In this document: piece after piece, positions 1 through 6,901 of the stretch | How positions within the stretch are numbered: position 1 is the first letter of the stretch | How the letters are laid out: every line of letters begins with the position of its first letter | Assembly: GCA_945888895.1 (NCBI GenBank) | Contig: CAMDAY010000047.1 | Span: forward strand, 1-11,609 | DNA from: Dehalococcoides mccartyi | GTDB lineage: Bacteria; Chloroflexota; Dehalococcoidia; UBA2979 | DNA: 11,609 nucleotides | Direction of reading: 5' to 3' | Translations under genes and position numbers: made by a program | The notes under the pieces: model-generated | What the model was told of the DNA's origin: nothing | What the model saw: only the letters and a program-made list of their open reading frames with translations | Database searches by the model: none

Positions 1-1
1 G

Positions 2-19
2 GGCGAGGCGACCGCCTAG
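2..19 (+). CDS. Possible C-terminal end of an upstream plus-strand gene (partial)
   Basis: The frame beginning at base 2 reads Gly-Glu-Ala-Thr-Ala and then TAG at 17-19. The only support is context: a strong hairpin begins 29 bases after this stop, and a plus-oriented copy of the intergenic repeat follows. Elsewhere in the window both follow gene ends. Five codons cannot identify a protein, and the stop could be chance. Confidence 0.22.
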   Translation, partial: GEATA

Positions 20-47
20 CTCACCTCGCACCGTTCGAGGACTGCGA

Positions 48-75
48 CGAGCCCCCGCCGAAACGCGGGGGCTCG
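48..75. terminator. Strong GC hairpin, terminator-like, without a U tract
   Basis: An 11-base arm (CGAGCCCCCGC, 48-58) pairs perfectly with 65-75 around a six-base loop. It lies 29 bases after the possible stop at 17-19 on the plus strand, and about 230 bases beyond the flavin reductase stop on the minus strand. No T-run follows on either strand, so it is not a textbook intrinsic terminator. It could end or stabilise the upstream transcript. Confidence 0.45.
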
Positions 76-151
76 CTGCGTCTGAGGCGAGCCGGAGCGG
101 AGGCGGAGGGGGCAACCTCGCGATCTCACTCCGGGCCATCGAGGTGGCAGC

Positions 152-241
152 GGGGAGCGGCCCACCCCTTCCCCTCCCGGCGCGGGAGGGGTGAGAGAAG
201 AAGAGAACAAGTGTGAGGAACTGCGCCCCTCACACTCCCGG
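152..241 (+). repeat. Two-hairpin intergenic repeat, copy A
   Basis: The head GGGGAGCGGCCCACCCC (152-168) has one extra A compared with the other copies. Hairpin 1 pairs CCCCTCCCG (171-179) with CGGGAGGGG (183-191) around a three-base loop. After a purine-rich linker (191-210), hairpin 2 pairs GTGTGAGG (211-218) with CCTCACAC (228-235), and the element ends in TCCCGG. Copies B and C share the head and hairpin 1 almost exactly. No coding function is seen, and nothing recognisable lies in 76-151 or 242-303 apart from a run of nine G at 295-303. Confidence 0.8.
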
Positions 242-303
242 TGGAGGTCCTCAGGCTGGGCCACGTCGGTGCGAGGGATTCGAGCCGCGCCGGCGGGGGG
301 GGG

Positions 304-1116
304 TTACTCCCTCGGCGGCTCACCGAGAACGTGGCCATGGGTGAGGTCGAGGACGTGCTCGGGGGAGATCTCGAGTTCGAGGCCGGTGAGGTCCAGGGCG
401 CGGCCGGCCTCGACCTCGCGCTTGAGGGCGTCGAGGCGCTCCTCGCGCTTGTCGCGGGCGTCCTTCGTCAGCTCGAGTTCCTCGGCGAGGCGCTCGCGGA
501 GGATGCGCTCGGGGGCGTCCGCCGCCTGCGGCACGCGCGCCTCCACGACGCGCGACAGGAACGAGTAGCGCGTCCCGCCGAGGTAGTGCAGCGGCCGTGT
601 CTCTTCCGGTCCGAGAATCCATCCGTCGTCGAATGACTCGGGGTCGACCTGCACGGCGGCGATCAGCGCGACAAACAGGATGTGATCGCCCAGCGGCATC
701 ACCTCGACGACGGTGCACTCCACCCACGCGGCACAGGCGGCGAGGAGCGGGGCGATCACCTTCTGCGGCTGGAACGTCTCGAGCTGCGTTGCCTCGATCT
801 TGTCGACGCGGTCGCCGTGCATCGCGCCGAGGTACTGCACGTGATGCAGCAGCGGGCGCGTGGGAAAGTTCAGGGCGAACTCCTGCGAGTGCTGGATGAT
901 CTCTGCCGTGTGGCGCGAACGCTCGACCGCGATCGCGAGCATCGGCGGGTCGGTGGAGATGGGCATGTGCCACGCGAGCGGCATCACGTTGGTGCGGCCA
1001 CGCCATGCCGAGGTGAGCAGGACGACCGGCCCGCCGATCAGCAGCCGCGCGGCCGCGGCCTTCGGGCGATCCTCGATGTGCTCAGGGATGGGGCGGATGA
1101 GGGGGTCGTTGGTCAC
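304..1116 (-). CDS. Flavin reductase-like domain protein (FMN-binding) with charged C-terminal extension
   Basis: The 270-residue protein has its flavin reductase-like (split-barrel, FMN-binding) domain at about residues 15-190. Seen motifs are the strand VVLLTSAW (31-38), the FMN-contacting stretch RTNVMPLAWHMPISTDPP (41-58), and LHYLGGTRY (176-184) near the domain end. Such proteins reduce or bind flavin with NAD(P)H in the cytoplasm; the partner and substrate cannot be read here. Residues 200-240 form a very charged, probably helical segment rich in Glu, Arg and Lys, beyond the usual domain length. The GTG start at 1116 overlaps the TGA of a small upstream ORF (GTGA), which suggests translational coupling. 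A TATACT box seven bases before the GTG also allows a leaderless transcript. The stop is TAA at 304-306. The family call is firm; the specific reaction is not. Confidence 0.85.
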   Translation of the reverse strand: MTNDPLIRPIPEHIEDRPKAAAARLLIGGPVVLLTSAWRGRTNVMPLAWHMPISTDPPMLAIAVERSRHTAEIIQHSQEFALNFPTRPLLHHVQYLGAMHGDRVDKIEATQLETFQPQKVIAPLLAACAAWVECTVVEVMPLGDHILFVALIAAVQVDPESFDDGWILGPEETRPLHYLGGTRYSFLSRVVEARVPQAADAPERILRERLAEELELTKDARDKREERLDALKREVEAGRALDLTGLELEISPEHVLDLTHGHVLGEPPRE

Positions 1117-1220
1117 GATGCCGAGTATAGACGCGGCAGCGTGCCCAACGGCTCCCGCGAGCCAGCGCGAGGGGGGGCGGACTCCGGACGGCGTCCAAGC
1201 AGTCGATCGAGAACACTCAT
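1113..1220 (-). CDS. Small 35-residue ORF with perfect Shine-Dalgarno, coupled to the flavin reductase gene
   Basis: An ATG at 1220-1218 is preceded by AAAGGAGG (1236-1229) with eight bases of spacing, among the best ribosome-binding sites in the window. The predicted peptide begins MSVLDRLLGRRP and then becomes rich in Pro, Arg and Ser. The start resembles the amphipathic N-terminus of many small bacterial proteins, but I do not recognise the family. Its TGA (1115-1113) overlaps the GTG of the next gene. Only about two thirds of its third codon positions are G/C, clearly lower than the neighbours. It may therefore be a leader peptide, a decayed gene whose 5' end survives, or a genuine small protein. 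Confidence 0.5.
   Translation of the reverse strand: MSVLDRLLGRRPESAPPRAGSREPLGTLPRLYSAS
1124..1129 (-). promoter_or_regulatory. Candidate -10 box for leaderless transcription of the flavin reductase gene
   Basis: TATACT is read on the minus strand, with exactly seven bases between it and the GTG start. Transcription would begin at or next to the start codon. No convincing -35 is seen. The box lies inside the small ORF, so it would act as an internal promoter. The same geometry occurs before thrB. Confidence 0.4.
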
Positions 1221-1463
1221 GGTGGTGGCCTCCTTTGCTGTCGGCGACACCCTAGATCGGTCAGGCACGCAATACCACACTCGTAATACGCCTGCACCCC
1301 CGAGGCGCCGCGTGGGGGTGATGGGACGGCAAGCTCGGAGCACCGGCGCCGGGGACGATCACCCCGACAGGCGTACAATGGGGGGGACACCGCAGCGGCG
1401 GTGCGCCGGGAGCCCGAGCAGGCCTCGAGCGATTCTCATCTCTTTGATCCGACCGGGAGCACC
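1221..1463. promoter_or_regulatory. Divergent regulatory region between the flavin reductase unit and the pdxS operon
   Basis: The region drives two divergent units. On the plus strand TACAAT at 1374-1379 is a good -10 candidate for pdxS, with no clear -35, giving a leader of about 80 bases. A hairpin pairs CACCCCC (1295-1301) with GGGGGTG (1314-1320) around a 12-base loop containing GGCGCC. On the minus strand TAGGGT (1254-1249) is a weak -10 candidate upstream of the small ORF. An ATG at 1378 opens a 29-codon frame ending in TGA at 1465-1467, overlapping the pdxS start. No regulator site can be named. Confidence 0.45.
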
Positions 1464-2435
1464 ATGACCAGCAACGGCAGCACCAACGGCACCTCTTCGC
1501 ACGCCTCCGACACGGCCACGTGGACCGTCAAGGCGGGGCTGGCGCAGATGCTGAAGGGGGGCGTGATCATGGACGTGGTCACGCCGGAGCACGCCGAGAT
1601 CGCGCAGGAGGCCGGCGCGTGCGCCGTCATGGCCCTGGAGCGCGTGCCGTCCGACATCCGAGCAGCAGGTGGCGTGGCCCGCATGAGCCACGTGCGGATG
1701 ATCAAGGAGATCCAGGCGACCGTCTCGATCCCGGTCATGGCGAAGGCCCGCATCGGCCACTTCGTCGAAGCGCAGATCCTCGAGGCCATCGGCGTCGACT
1801 ACGTCGACGAGTCCGAGGTGCTGACGCCCGCCGACGACGTCCACCACATCGACAAGCACAACTTCAAGGTCCCGTTCGTCTGCGGCTGCCGCAACCTGGG
1901 CGAGGCGCTCCGGCGCATCTCCGAGGGCGCCGCGATGATCCGGACGAAGGGCGAGGCGGGCACCGGCGACATCGTCGAGGCCGTGCGACACATGCGGTCG
2001 CTCTGGTCGGACATCCGCCGCATCCAGGGGATGCGTGACGACGAGTTGTACGTGGTCGCGAAGGACATGCAGGTACCGATCGACCTCGTGCGCCAGGTGC
2101 GCACGCTCGGCAAGCTGCCGGTCACCAACTTCTCCGCGGGCGGCGTGGCCAGCCCAGCGGACGCGGCGCTGATGATGCAGCTGGGCGCCGAGGGCGTGTT
2201 CGTTGGCTCCGGCATCTTCAAGTCCGGTGCGGAGCTGGACGACGGCACGGCTTCCGGCCACAAGAAGATGCTCGACTCACAGCGCGCGATGGCGACCGCC
2301 ATCGTGAAGGCGGTGACCCACTTCAACGACCCGCAGATCCTCGCCGAGGTCTCCATGGAGATCCCCGACTCGATGCGCGGGCAGTCGGTTTCCTCGATGG
2401 CCCCGTCCGAGCTCCTCGCCGGTCGAGGGAACTAA
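1464..2435 (+). CDS. pdxS: Pyridoxal 5'-phosphate synthase, lyase/synthase subunit PdxS
   Basis: PdxS builds PLP from ribose 5-phosphate, glyceraldehyde 3-phosphate and ammonia supplied by PdxT (the DXP-independent pathway). The 323-residue protein has the TIM-barrel landmarks: Asp37 in GVIMDVV, the Schiff-base lysine Lys94 in MAKARIGHF, Lys162 in RTKGEAGTG, and the signature LPVTNFSAGGVASPADA followed by EGVFVGSGIFKS (phosphate binding). The family is about 290-300 residues long; the extra length is a low-complexity Ser/Thr/Asn N-terminus of about 18 residues. The ATG at 1464 has GGGAG four bases upstream. An in-frame GTG at 1401 would add 21 non-conserved residues and is disfavoured. It is the first gene of the operon, 12 bases before pdxT. 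Confidence 0.97.
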   Translation: MTSNGSTNGTSSHASDTATWTVKAGLAQMLKGGVIMDVVTPEHAEIAQEAGACAVMALERVPSDIRAAGGVARMSHVRMIKEIQATVSIPVMAKARIGHFVEAQILEAIGVDYVDESEVLTPADDVHHIDKHNFKVPFVCGCRNLGEALRRISEGAAMIRTKGEAGTGDIVEAVRHMRSLWSDIRRIQGMRDDELYVVAKDMQVPIDLVRQVRTLGKLPVTNFSAGGVASPADAALMMQLGAEGVFVGSGIFKSGAELDDGTASGHKKMLDSQRAMATAIVKAVTHFNDPQILAEVSMEIPDSMRGQSVSSMAPSELLAGRGN

Positions 2436-2447
2436 GCGGCCACCGGC

Positions 2448-3110
2448 ATGACGCCCGCCACCTCGGGCTCCCGGGCGCCCGCCTCCGATCGGGAGCGCGC
2501 CCTCATCGGCGTACTCGCGCTGCAGGGCGACTTCGCGGAGCACATCGCGTCGCTCCGCGCCTGCGGCGTCGAGGGCATCGAGGCCGTCGAGGTGCGCACG
2601 CTCGAACAGCTCGCCGCCGTCGATGGACTGATCATCCCCGGCGGCGAGAGCACCACCATCGCGCGCCTGCTGATCGCGTTCGGGCTGATGGAGCCGCTGC
2701 GCGACCGCATCCGCGCCGGGTTGCCTGCCTGGGGTACCTGCGCGGGCGCGATCATGCTCGCGAACGAGGTGACGAACCTCGATCGCCCGCCGATCGCGGC
2801 GATGGACATCACCGTGGAGCGCAACGCCTTCGGCCGCCAGATCGATTCGTTCGAGGCCGACCTCGACATCGCGGGGATGGAGGGGCCGCCGCTGCGCGCC
2901 GTGTTCATCCGCGCCCCCGTGATCACCCGCGCGGGCGCGGGCGTCGAGGTGCTCAGTCGGATCGAGGACGGGCGCATCGTCGCAGCGCGACAGGGGCGGC
3001 TGCTGGCCACCTCGTTCCACCCGGAGCTGACGGCGGACCACCGGATGCACGCGCTGTTCGCGCGGATGGTGCTGGGCGCCATGGCGTCCTCGGCGGTGGG
3101 GACCACCTGA
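2448..3110 (+). CDS. pdxT: Pyridoxal 5'-phosphate synthase, glutaminase subunit PdxT
   Basis: PdxT is a class I glutamine amidotransferase that releases ammonia from glutamine and channels it to PdxS. The 220-residue sequence shows IGVLALQGDF (20-29), the oxyanion/substrate loop PGGEST (64-69), the nucleophile Cys98 in WGTCAGA, and the His191/Glu193 pair in SFHPELT, so the catalytic triad is complete. The family normally begins a few residues before IGVLALQG. Here about 15 extra residues rich in Ser, Ala and Pro precede it, and no later in-frame start lies before the conserved core. The Shine-Dalgarno is weak, fitting reinitiation 12 bases after pdxS. Its TGA overlaps the ATG of the next gene by one base. 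Confidence 0.96.
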   Translation: MTPATSGSRAPASDRERALIGVLALQGDFAEHIASLRACGVEGIEAVEVRTLEQLAAVDGLIIPGGESTTIARLLIAFGLMEPLRDRIRAGLPAWGTCAGAIMLANEVTNLDRPPIAAMDITVERNAFGRQIDSFEADLDIAGMEGPPLRAVFIRAPVITRAGAGVEVLSRIEDGRIVAARQGRLLATSFHPELTADHRMHALFARMVLGAMASSAVGTT

Positions 3111-4045
3111 TGGACACGCGCGCGCCGCGCCCCACTGACCTCGTCGCCCTCGTCACGTTCGACGAGGAGGTGCGCGAGAACCTGGCGGTGACGCGCGAGC
3201 GCATCGCGCACGGGAACGGCGCCGCCACGCCGCTCGCCGCCGCCTTCGCCCAGTGGTTGCACCTCGGACGGCGCACCTGGGTGAGCGTCGCAGGGCGGCA
3301 GATCCGGGGCATCGCGACCGCGCGGGAGCTGGCCACGAAGCACGCGTGGGAGATCGACACGCTGATCGAGGCAGACGACGCCCACGACCGCGAGGTCCTC
3401 GAAGACCTGCTGCGACAGGCCGGGCGGGCGGCGGAGGAGGCAGAGGTGACGCACCTCCTGCTGCGCACGCCGGAGGACAGCATCGCCGCCGAGGCTGCGC
3501 CACGCGCCGGGTTCTCCCGCGTGGACCTCGAGCGGCTCTGGACCGGGAAGCTCGCGCCGACCTCGACGACGACGCGCGTCGTCCGCGATCTGACCGAGGA
3601 CGACGAGTTCGCCTCGTTCCAGGTGTATTGCCGCGCGGTGCCCATAACAGCACGGCAATCAATGGCGATGACAGTGGACGAATGGAACGCCATTCGCGAC
3701 CGACACTGGCAGGATCGTGGCGACGGCGCGCTGCTCGCGGAGCACGACAGCCGCGTGGTGGCGACCGCGCGCTACGCGCGGAGCACGGGCCAGTTCACGT
3801 TGACGGCGGAGCCGGAAGCGCACGCCGCAGCGGACGCACTGCTGGCGGCGATCGCCCGGCAGACCCGCGGCGCCGAGCGGCACATCGCGCTCGTCTCCGC
3901 CTCGGGCGCCACAGAGGACGCAGCGCTGCGACGCGCGGGGCTCGAGGTCGAGCCGACGGCGTACGCGCTGTTCTGCAAACGGGTGTTGCAGCCCGTGCGG
4001 GAAGAAACGTATGCGCGTGCCGGCATCCCGATCACCGGGGGTTAG
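3110..4045 (+). CDS. Degenerate two-domain GNAT-like N-acetyltransferase
   Basis: The 311-residue cytoplasmic protein appears to have two GNAT-like halves, about 10-150 and 160-300. The first shows the strand RTWVSVAGRQIRGIATAREL, then WEIDTLI, a long helix, LLLRTPEDS and AAPRAGFSRV. The second repeats the theme with ALLAEHDSRVVATARYA and ALRRAGLEVEPTAY. The usual acetyl-CoA loop (Arg/Gln-x-x-Gly-x-Gly/Ala) is not obvious in either half, so activity is uncertain and it may be a sensor or a divergent enzyme. Its ATG overlaps the pdxT stop (TGATG), so it is translated from the same transcript. The substrate is unknown, and a link to vitamin B6 is only positional. Codon use is slightly less GC-rich around 3635-3670. 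Confidence 0.7.
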   Translation: MDTRAPRPTDLVALVTFDEEVRENLAVTRERIAHGNGAATPLAAAFAQWLHLGRRTWVSVAGRQIRGIATARELATKHAWEIDTLIEADDAHDREVLEDLLRQAGRAAEEAEVTHLLLRTPEDSIAAEAAPRAGFSRVDLERLWTGKLAPTSTTTRVVRDLTEDDEFASFQVYCRAVPITARQSMAMTVDEWNAIRDRHWQDRGDGALLAEHDSRVVATARYARSTGQFTLTAEPEAHAAADALLAAIARQTRGAERHIALVSASGATEDAALRRAGLEVEPTAYALFCKRVLQPVREETYARAGIPITGG

Positions 4046-4099
4046 CACCGGGAGCGCAGAGAGCTGCGGAAGCAGCGCGGGGGAGGTCGATCCGGCCGA

Positions 4100-5938
4100 A
4101 TGAATGACACGCGCGACAGCCTGAACCACGACACCGATGCCGAGCTCGAACGCGAGCTGGCTGCGCTCGACGCCCTCGATGACGACGATGAGCCGGACGA
4201 CCTCGAGGATGACGACGATTTCGACGGGGCCTTCGAGGATCTCGACGACGATCCCGAGGGCGACGACGAGAACCTCGCGCATGCGGGGGCACTGAGCGCG
4301 CCGATGGCGCGCGAGCAGCGGCTCGCCGCGACCGCTCAACTCACCGAGGAAGAGCGCACCGAGATCGAACTCCTGGTCGGCATCATGCCACCGCGCATCT
4401 CCGAGGCCGTGCGCAGCGAGGGCCTGTCGGGAATCATCGAGATCGTGATGGACCTCGGACGCGTGCCGACCGCGCGGTACGGGACGGGCGATGTGTACCT
4501 GTCGGCGACCGAGGTCACCGAGCAGGAGCTGACGCAGGTCGTCGCGCAGGTCTCCGAGTTCGGCGAGGACAACCGCGCCGGCATTCCTCGAACGCTGCAC
4601 CGCATCTCTGCGATCCGCAACCGCCGCGGCCACATCATCGGCCTGACGTGCCGCATCGGCCGGTCCGTGTCGGGGTCGGGCGGCATCATGCAGGACCTGA
4701 TCGAGAGCGGGAAGAGCGTCCTGCTCCTCGGCCGCCCGGGCGTCGGCAAGACGACGATGCTGCGTGACGTCGCGAGGATGCTCGCGGACGACCTCGGCAA
4801 GCGCGTCGTGATCGTCGACTCCTCGAACGAGATCGGCGGCGACGGCGACATCCCGCACCACGGCATCGGTCGCGCGCGCCGGATGCAGGTGCGCTCGCCG
4901 CACCTCCAGCACGAGGTGATGATCGAGGCCGTCGAGAACCACACCCCCGAGGTGATCGTGATCGACGAGATCGGCACCGCCCTCGAGGCCGACGCCGCAC
5001 GCACGATCGCCGAGCGCGGCGTGCAGCTCGTCGGCACGGCGCACGGCACCACGCTGTCCAACCTGATGCAGAACCCCACGCTCTCCGACCTGATCGGCGG
5101 CATCGAATCGGTCACCCTCGGCGACGAAGAAGCGCGACGGCGCGGCACGCAGAAGACGATCCTCGAGCGGCGCTCTCCCCCGACGTTCGAGGTGCTCGTC
5201 GAGATCCAGGGCTTCCAGCGCCTCGCGGTGCACGAGGATGTCGCCGAGACGGTGGACGCGCTGCTGCGCGGCTACGAGGCCGAGGCGGAGATCCGTGTCA
5301 TCGGCGACGGCGGCAACATCGAGACCGTCGAGCGGATGCCGTTGCGCACCACGCCCGCCGAGCCGCTCAACGCGCGCGAGGAGCCGGAGCGCCGGCAGAT
5401 GCTGACGGCGGCGCCCGGCGGCCCGCAGCGCCGGCTGCTCCCGTTCGGCATCTCCCGCGCGCGCCTCGAGTCCGCGATCGACCAGACGCGGTCGGGGGCG
5501 CGCATCGTGGACAGCGTGCGCGACGCGGACGCGGTGTTCACGCTGCGCCCGTACTACCGCCGCCGCAGCGGCCCGCTGAAGCAGGCCGAGGAGCGCGGCA
5601 TCCCGATCTACGTGCTGCGCAACAACACCACGCAGCAGATGGAGCGCCAGCTCCTCGCGCTGCGCGGGGACGGGGACGCGAGCGACCCGACGACCGCCGC
5701 CCTGCGGGAGACCGAGGAGGCGATCGCCGATGTCTCCACGCGCGGGGCGCAGAGCGTGGAGCTGGCACCCCAGAGCGCGTACATCCGCCGGTTGCAGCAC
5801 GAGCTGGCGACCCGCCACGGCCTGCGCACGGTATCCAAGGGCAACGAGCCTTTCCGTCGCGTGACCGTGATCGGCGAGGCCGCACCGCCGACCCGCGGGC
5901 TGCCGTGGGGCGACACGCGCGAGCAGCGCGCGCGATGA
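4100..5938 (+). CDS. SpoIIIAA/Ycf45-type AAA ATPase with C-terminal R3H nucleic-acid-binding motif
   Basis: A 612-residue P-loop ATPase. The order is: acidic low-complexity N-terminus (about 20-57, mostly Asp and Glu); a conserved helical segment LTEEERTEIELLVGIMPPRI (81-100); an ATPase core with Walker A GRPGVGKT (211-218), VVIVDSSNEIGGDGD (236-250) and Walker B VIVIDEIG (285-292), then RGVQLVGTAHGTTL (306-319); a middle domain (about 445-525); and an R3H-type motif with Arg563-x3-His567 followed by FRRVTVI. Family members in Firmicutes act in sporulation, but cyanobacterial, plastid and other relatives exist outside sporulation. The R3H part suggests single-stranded nucleic acid binding. 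It lies 54 bases after the GNAT gene and 7 bases before tmk, in one operon. Specific function is unknown. Confidence 0.9.
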   Translation: MNDTRDSLNHDTDAELERELAALDALDDDDEPDDLEDDDDFDGAFEDLDDDPEGDDENLAHAGALSAPMAREQRLAATAQLTEEERTEIELLVGIMPPRISEAVRSEGLSGIIEIVMDLGRVPTARYGTGDVYLSATEVTEQELTQVVAQVSEFGEDNRAGIPRTLHRISAIRNRRGHIIGLTCRIGRSVSGSGGIMQDLIESGKSVLLLGRPGVGKTTMLRDVARMLADDLGKRVVIVDSSNEIGGDGDIPHHGIGRARRMQVRSPHLQHEVMIEAVENHTPEVIVIDEIGTALEADAARTIAERGVQLVGTAHGTTLSNLMQNPTLSDLIGGIESVTLGDEEARRRGTQKTILERRSPPTFEVLVEIQGFQRLAVHEDVAETVDALLRGYEAEAEIRVIGDGGNIETVERMPLRTTPAEPLNAREEPERRQMLTAAPGGPQRRLLPFGISRARLESAIDQTRSGARIVDSVRDADAVFTLRPYYRRRSGPLKQAEERGIPIYVLRNNTTQQMERQLLALRGDGDASDPTTAALRETEEAIADVSTRGAQSVELAPQSAYIRRLQHELATRHGLRTVSKGNEPFRRVTVIGEAAPPTRGLPWGDTREQRAR

Positions 5939-5945
5939 TCGCTCG

Positions 5946-6578
5946 ATGAGCAACGAACGGGGCGTCTTCGTCACCCTCGAAGGTGGCGAGGGCGCCGGCA
6001 AGTCGACGCAGATCGCGGCCCTCGCACGCCTCGCAACCAACGCGGGCGTCGAGGTCGTGACGTGCCGCGAACCGGGCGGCACCCCGCTGGGTGAGCGCCT
6101 GCGCGCCGCGCTCTTCGCAACCGCCGAGGGCGAGACGGCGCCCGCCCCTGCCGCGGAGTTGCTCGTGTTCACGGCCGCCCGCGCGCAGCTGGTCGCCGAG
6201 GTGATCCGCCCCGCCCTCGACCGGGGCGCGCTGGTGATCTGTGACCGTTTTGCCGACTCGACCGTCGCGTATCAACACCATGGCCGCGGCCTCGACGCGT
6301 CGATGGTGGACGCGGCGAACCGCGCGGCGACGCAGGGGCTCGTGCCCGACCTGACGCTGCTCCTCGACCTTTCGCCGGAGCAGGGGTTCCAGCGCGGCGA
6401 GCGCGGCCTCGACTACCTCGAGCGCGAGGACGTCGAGTTCCACCGCCGCGTGCGCCGGGGGTTCCTCGAGCTGGCGGCGGCGGAACCGGAGCGGTGGCTC
6501 GTGCTGGACGCGACGCGGCCGGAGATGCAGATCACGCACGCCGCGTGGGAACGCGTGCGCGTGCTGTTGGCGCGCTAG
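5946..6578 (+). CDS. tmk: Thymidylate kinase (dTMP kinase)
   Basis: Tmk phosphorylates dTMP to dTDP with ATP, an essential step of dTTP synthesis. The 210 residues match the usual length. Visible are the P-loop GGEGAGKS (13-20), TCREPGGTPLGERLR (39-53) in the dTMP site, Asp100-Arg101 in CDRFADSTVAYQ, and the lid with QRGERGLDYLEREDVEFHRRVR (149-170). The P-loop lacks a basic residue and the lid is Arg-rich, as in the bacterial type. The ATG is seven bases after the ATPase stop. There is no good Shine-Dalgarno, which suggests coupling. A hairpin and repeat B follow, so this is probably the last gene of the pdxS operon. Confidence 0.96.
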   Translation: MSNERGVFVTLEGGEGAGKSTQIAALARLATNAGVEVVTCREPGGTPLGERLRAALFATAEGETAPAPAAELLVFTAARAQLVAEVIRPALDRGALVICDRFADSTVAYQHHGRGLDASMVDAANRAATQGLVPDLTLLLDLSPEQGFQRGERGLDYLEREDVEFHRRVRRGFLELAAAEPERWLVLDATRPEMQITHAAWERVRVLLAR

Positions 6579-6583
6579 CGCGG

Positions 6584-6614
6584 GGTCGAGGCGGAACGGG
6601 CGGGAGCCTCGACC
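6584..6614 (+). terminator. Terminator-like hairpin after tmk
   Basis: GGTCGAGGC (6584-6592) pairs perfectly with GCCTCGACC (6606-6614) around a 13-base loop, five bases after the tmk stop, followed by TTACTC and no full U-run. The stem core is the same as the arms of the palindrome before yajQ. Confidence 0.5.
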
Positions 6615-6642
6615 TTACTCGGAGCGATCGAGGTTCAACCGT

Positions 6643-6731
6643 GGGGCGGCCCACCCCTACCCCTCCCGGCGCGGGAGGGGTTCAGAACAGAAGAACCAGG
6701 TGTGAAGAGCTGCGCCCCTCACACCCCCCGG
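6643..6731 (+). repeat. Two-hairpin intergenic repeat, copy B
   Basis: The head is GGGGCGGCCCACCCC from 6643. Hairpin 1 pairs CCCCTCCCG (6660-6668) with 6672-6680, identical to copy A including the GCG loop. The linker is purine-rich and the same length as in A. Hairpin 2 pairs GGTGTGA (6699-6705) with TCACACC (6719-6725), and the tail is CCCCGG. It begins 65 bases after the tmk stop. No gene is seen in 6579-7009. Confidence 0.82.
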
Positions 6732-6842
6732 CGGAACTCGATGTGGCCGCGGCACGTGAGCGCGAGCGATTCGCACGCCAGCACAGATGCCGCGTACCGA
6801 TGGGCAGTCTCTGTACCTGAGTTCCGAGCACGGCCCATGCAC

Positions 6843-6901
6843 CAAAAGTCCGGCGACTGCCTCAAATGTCGCGCTCATTCAGGGCTTTTGAGGCAAAGCC
6901 C
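6843..6901. other. Mutually exclusive hairpins in the tmk-thiolase gap
   Basis: TGCCTCAAA (6858-6866) pairs perfectly with TTTGAGGCA (6887-6895). The same bases are needed by a second hairpin, GGGCTTT (6882-6888) with AAAGCCC (6895-6901), and CAAAAG (6843-6848) can also pair with CTTTTG (6885-6890). The second hairpin is the counterpart of hairpin 2 of repeat E. The stretch is less GC-rich than its surroundings. It could be a terminator region for the convergent genes or a small RNA; no promoter was identified. Confidence 0.35.

Noticed and set aside
270..295. tRNA-like T-arm (GGATTCGAGCC)
   Set aside because: The flanking bases do not form a five-pair T stem, and no acceptor, D or anticodon arms are found upstream.
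295..303. Run of nine G as a phase-variation tract
   Set aside because: It lies just beyond the flavin reductase stop codon, so slippage would not change the protein. Sequencing error or chance is as likely.
1281..1290. TAATAC near 1284 as the main pdxS promoter
   Set aside because: It is a poorer match than TACAAT at 1374, with no -35, and would create a 170-base leader.
1401..1463. GTG at 1401 as the pdxS start
   Set aside because: It would add 21 residues not expected in PdxS. The ATG at 1464 is better placed and has GGGAG upstream.
4100..5938. Calling the ATPase a sporulation protein (spoIIIAA)
   Set aside because: The core resembles SpoIIIAA, but the R3H end, the length and the lack of neighbouring spoIIIA genes point to the broader Ycf45-like family.
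3659..6172. 837-codon open frame on the minus strand opposite the ATPase and tmk
   Set aside because: It mirrors strongly supported plus-strand genes with complete motifs. Long antisense frames are expected at this GC content, and the translation is rich in Arg and Ala with no family signature.
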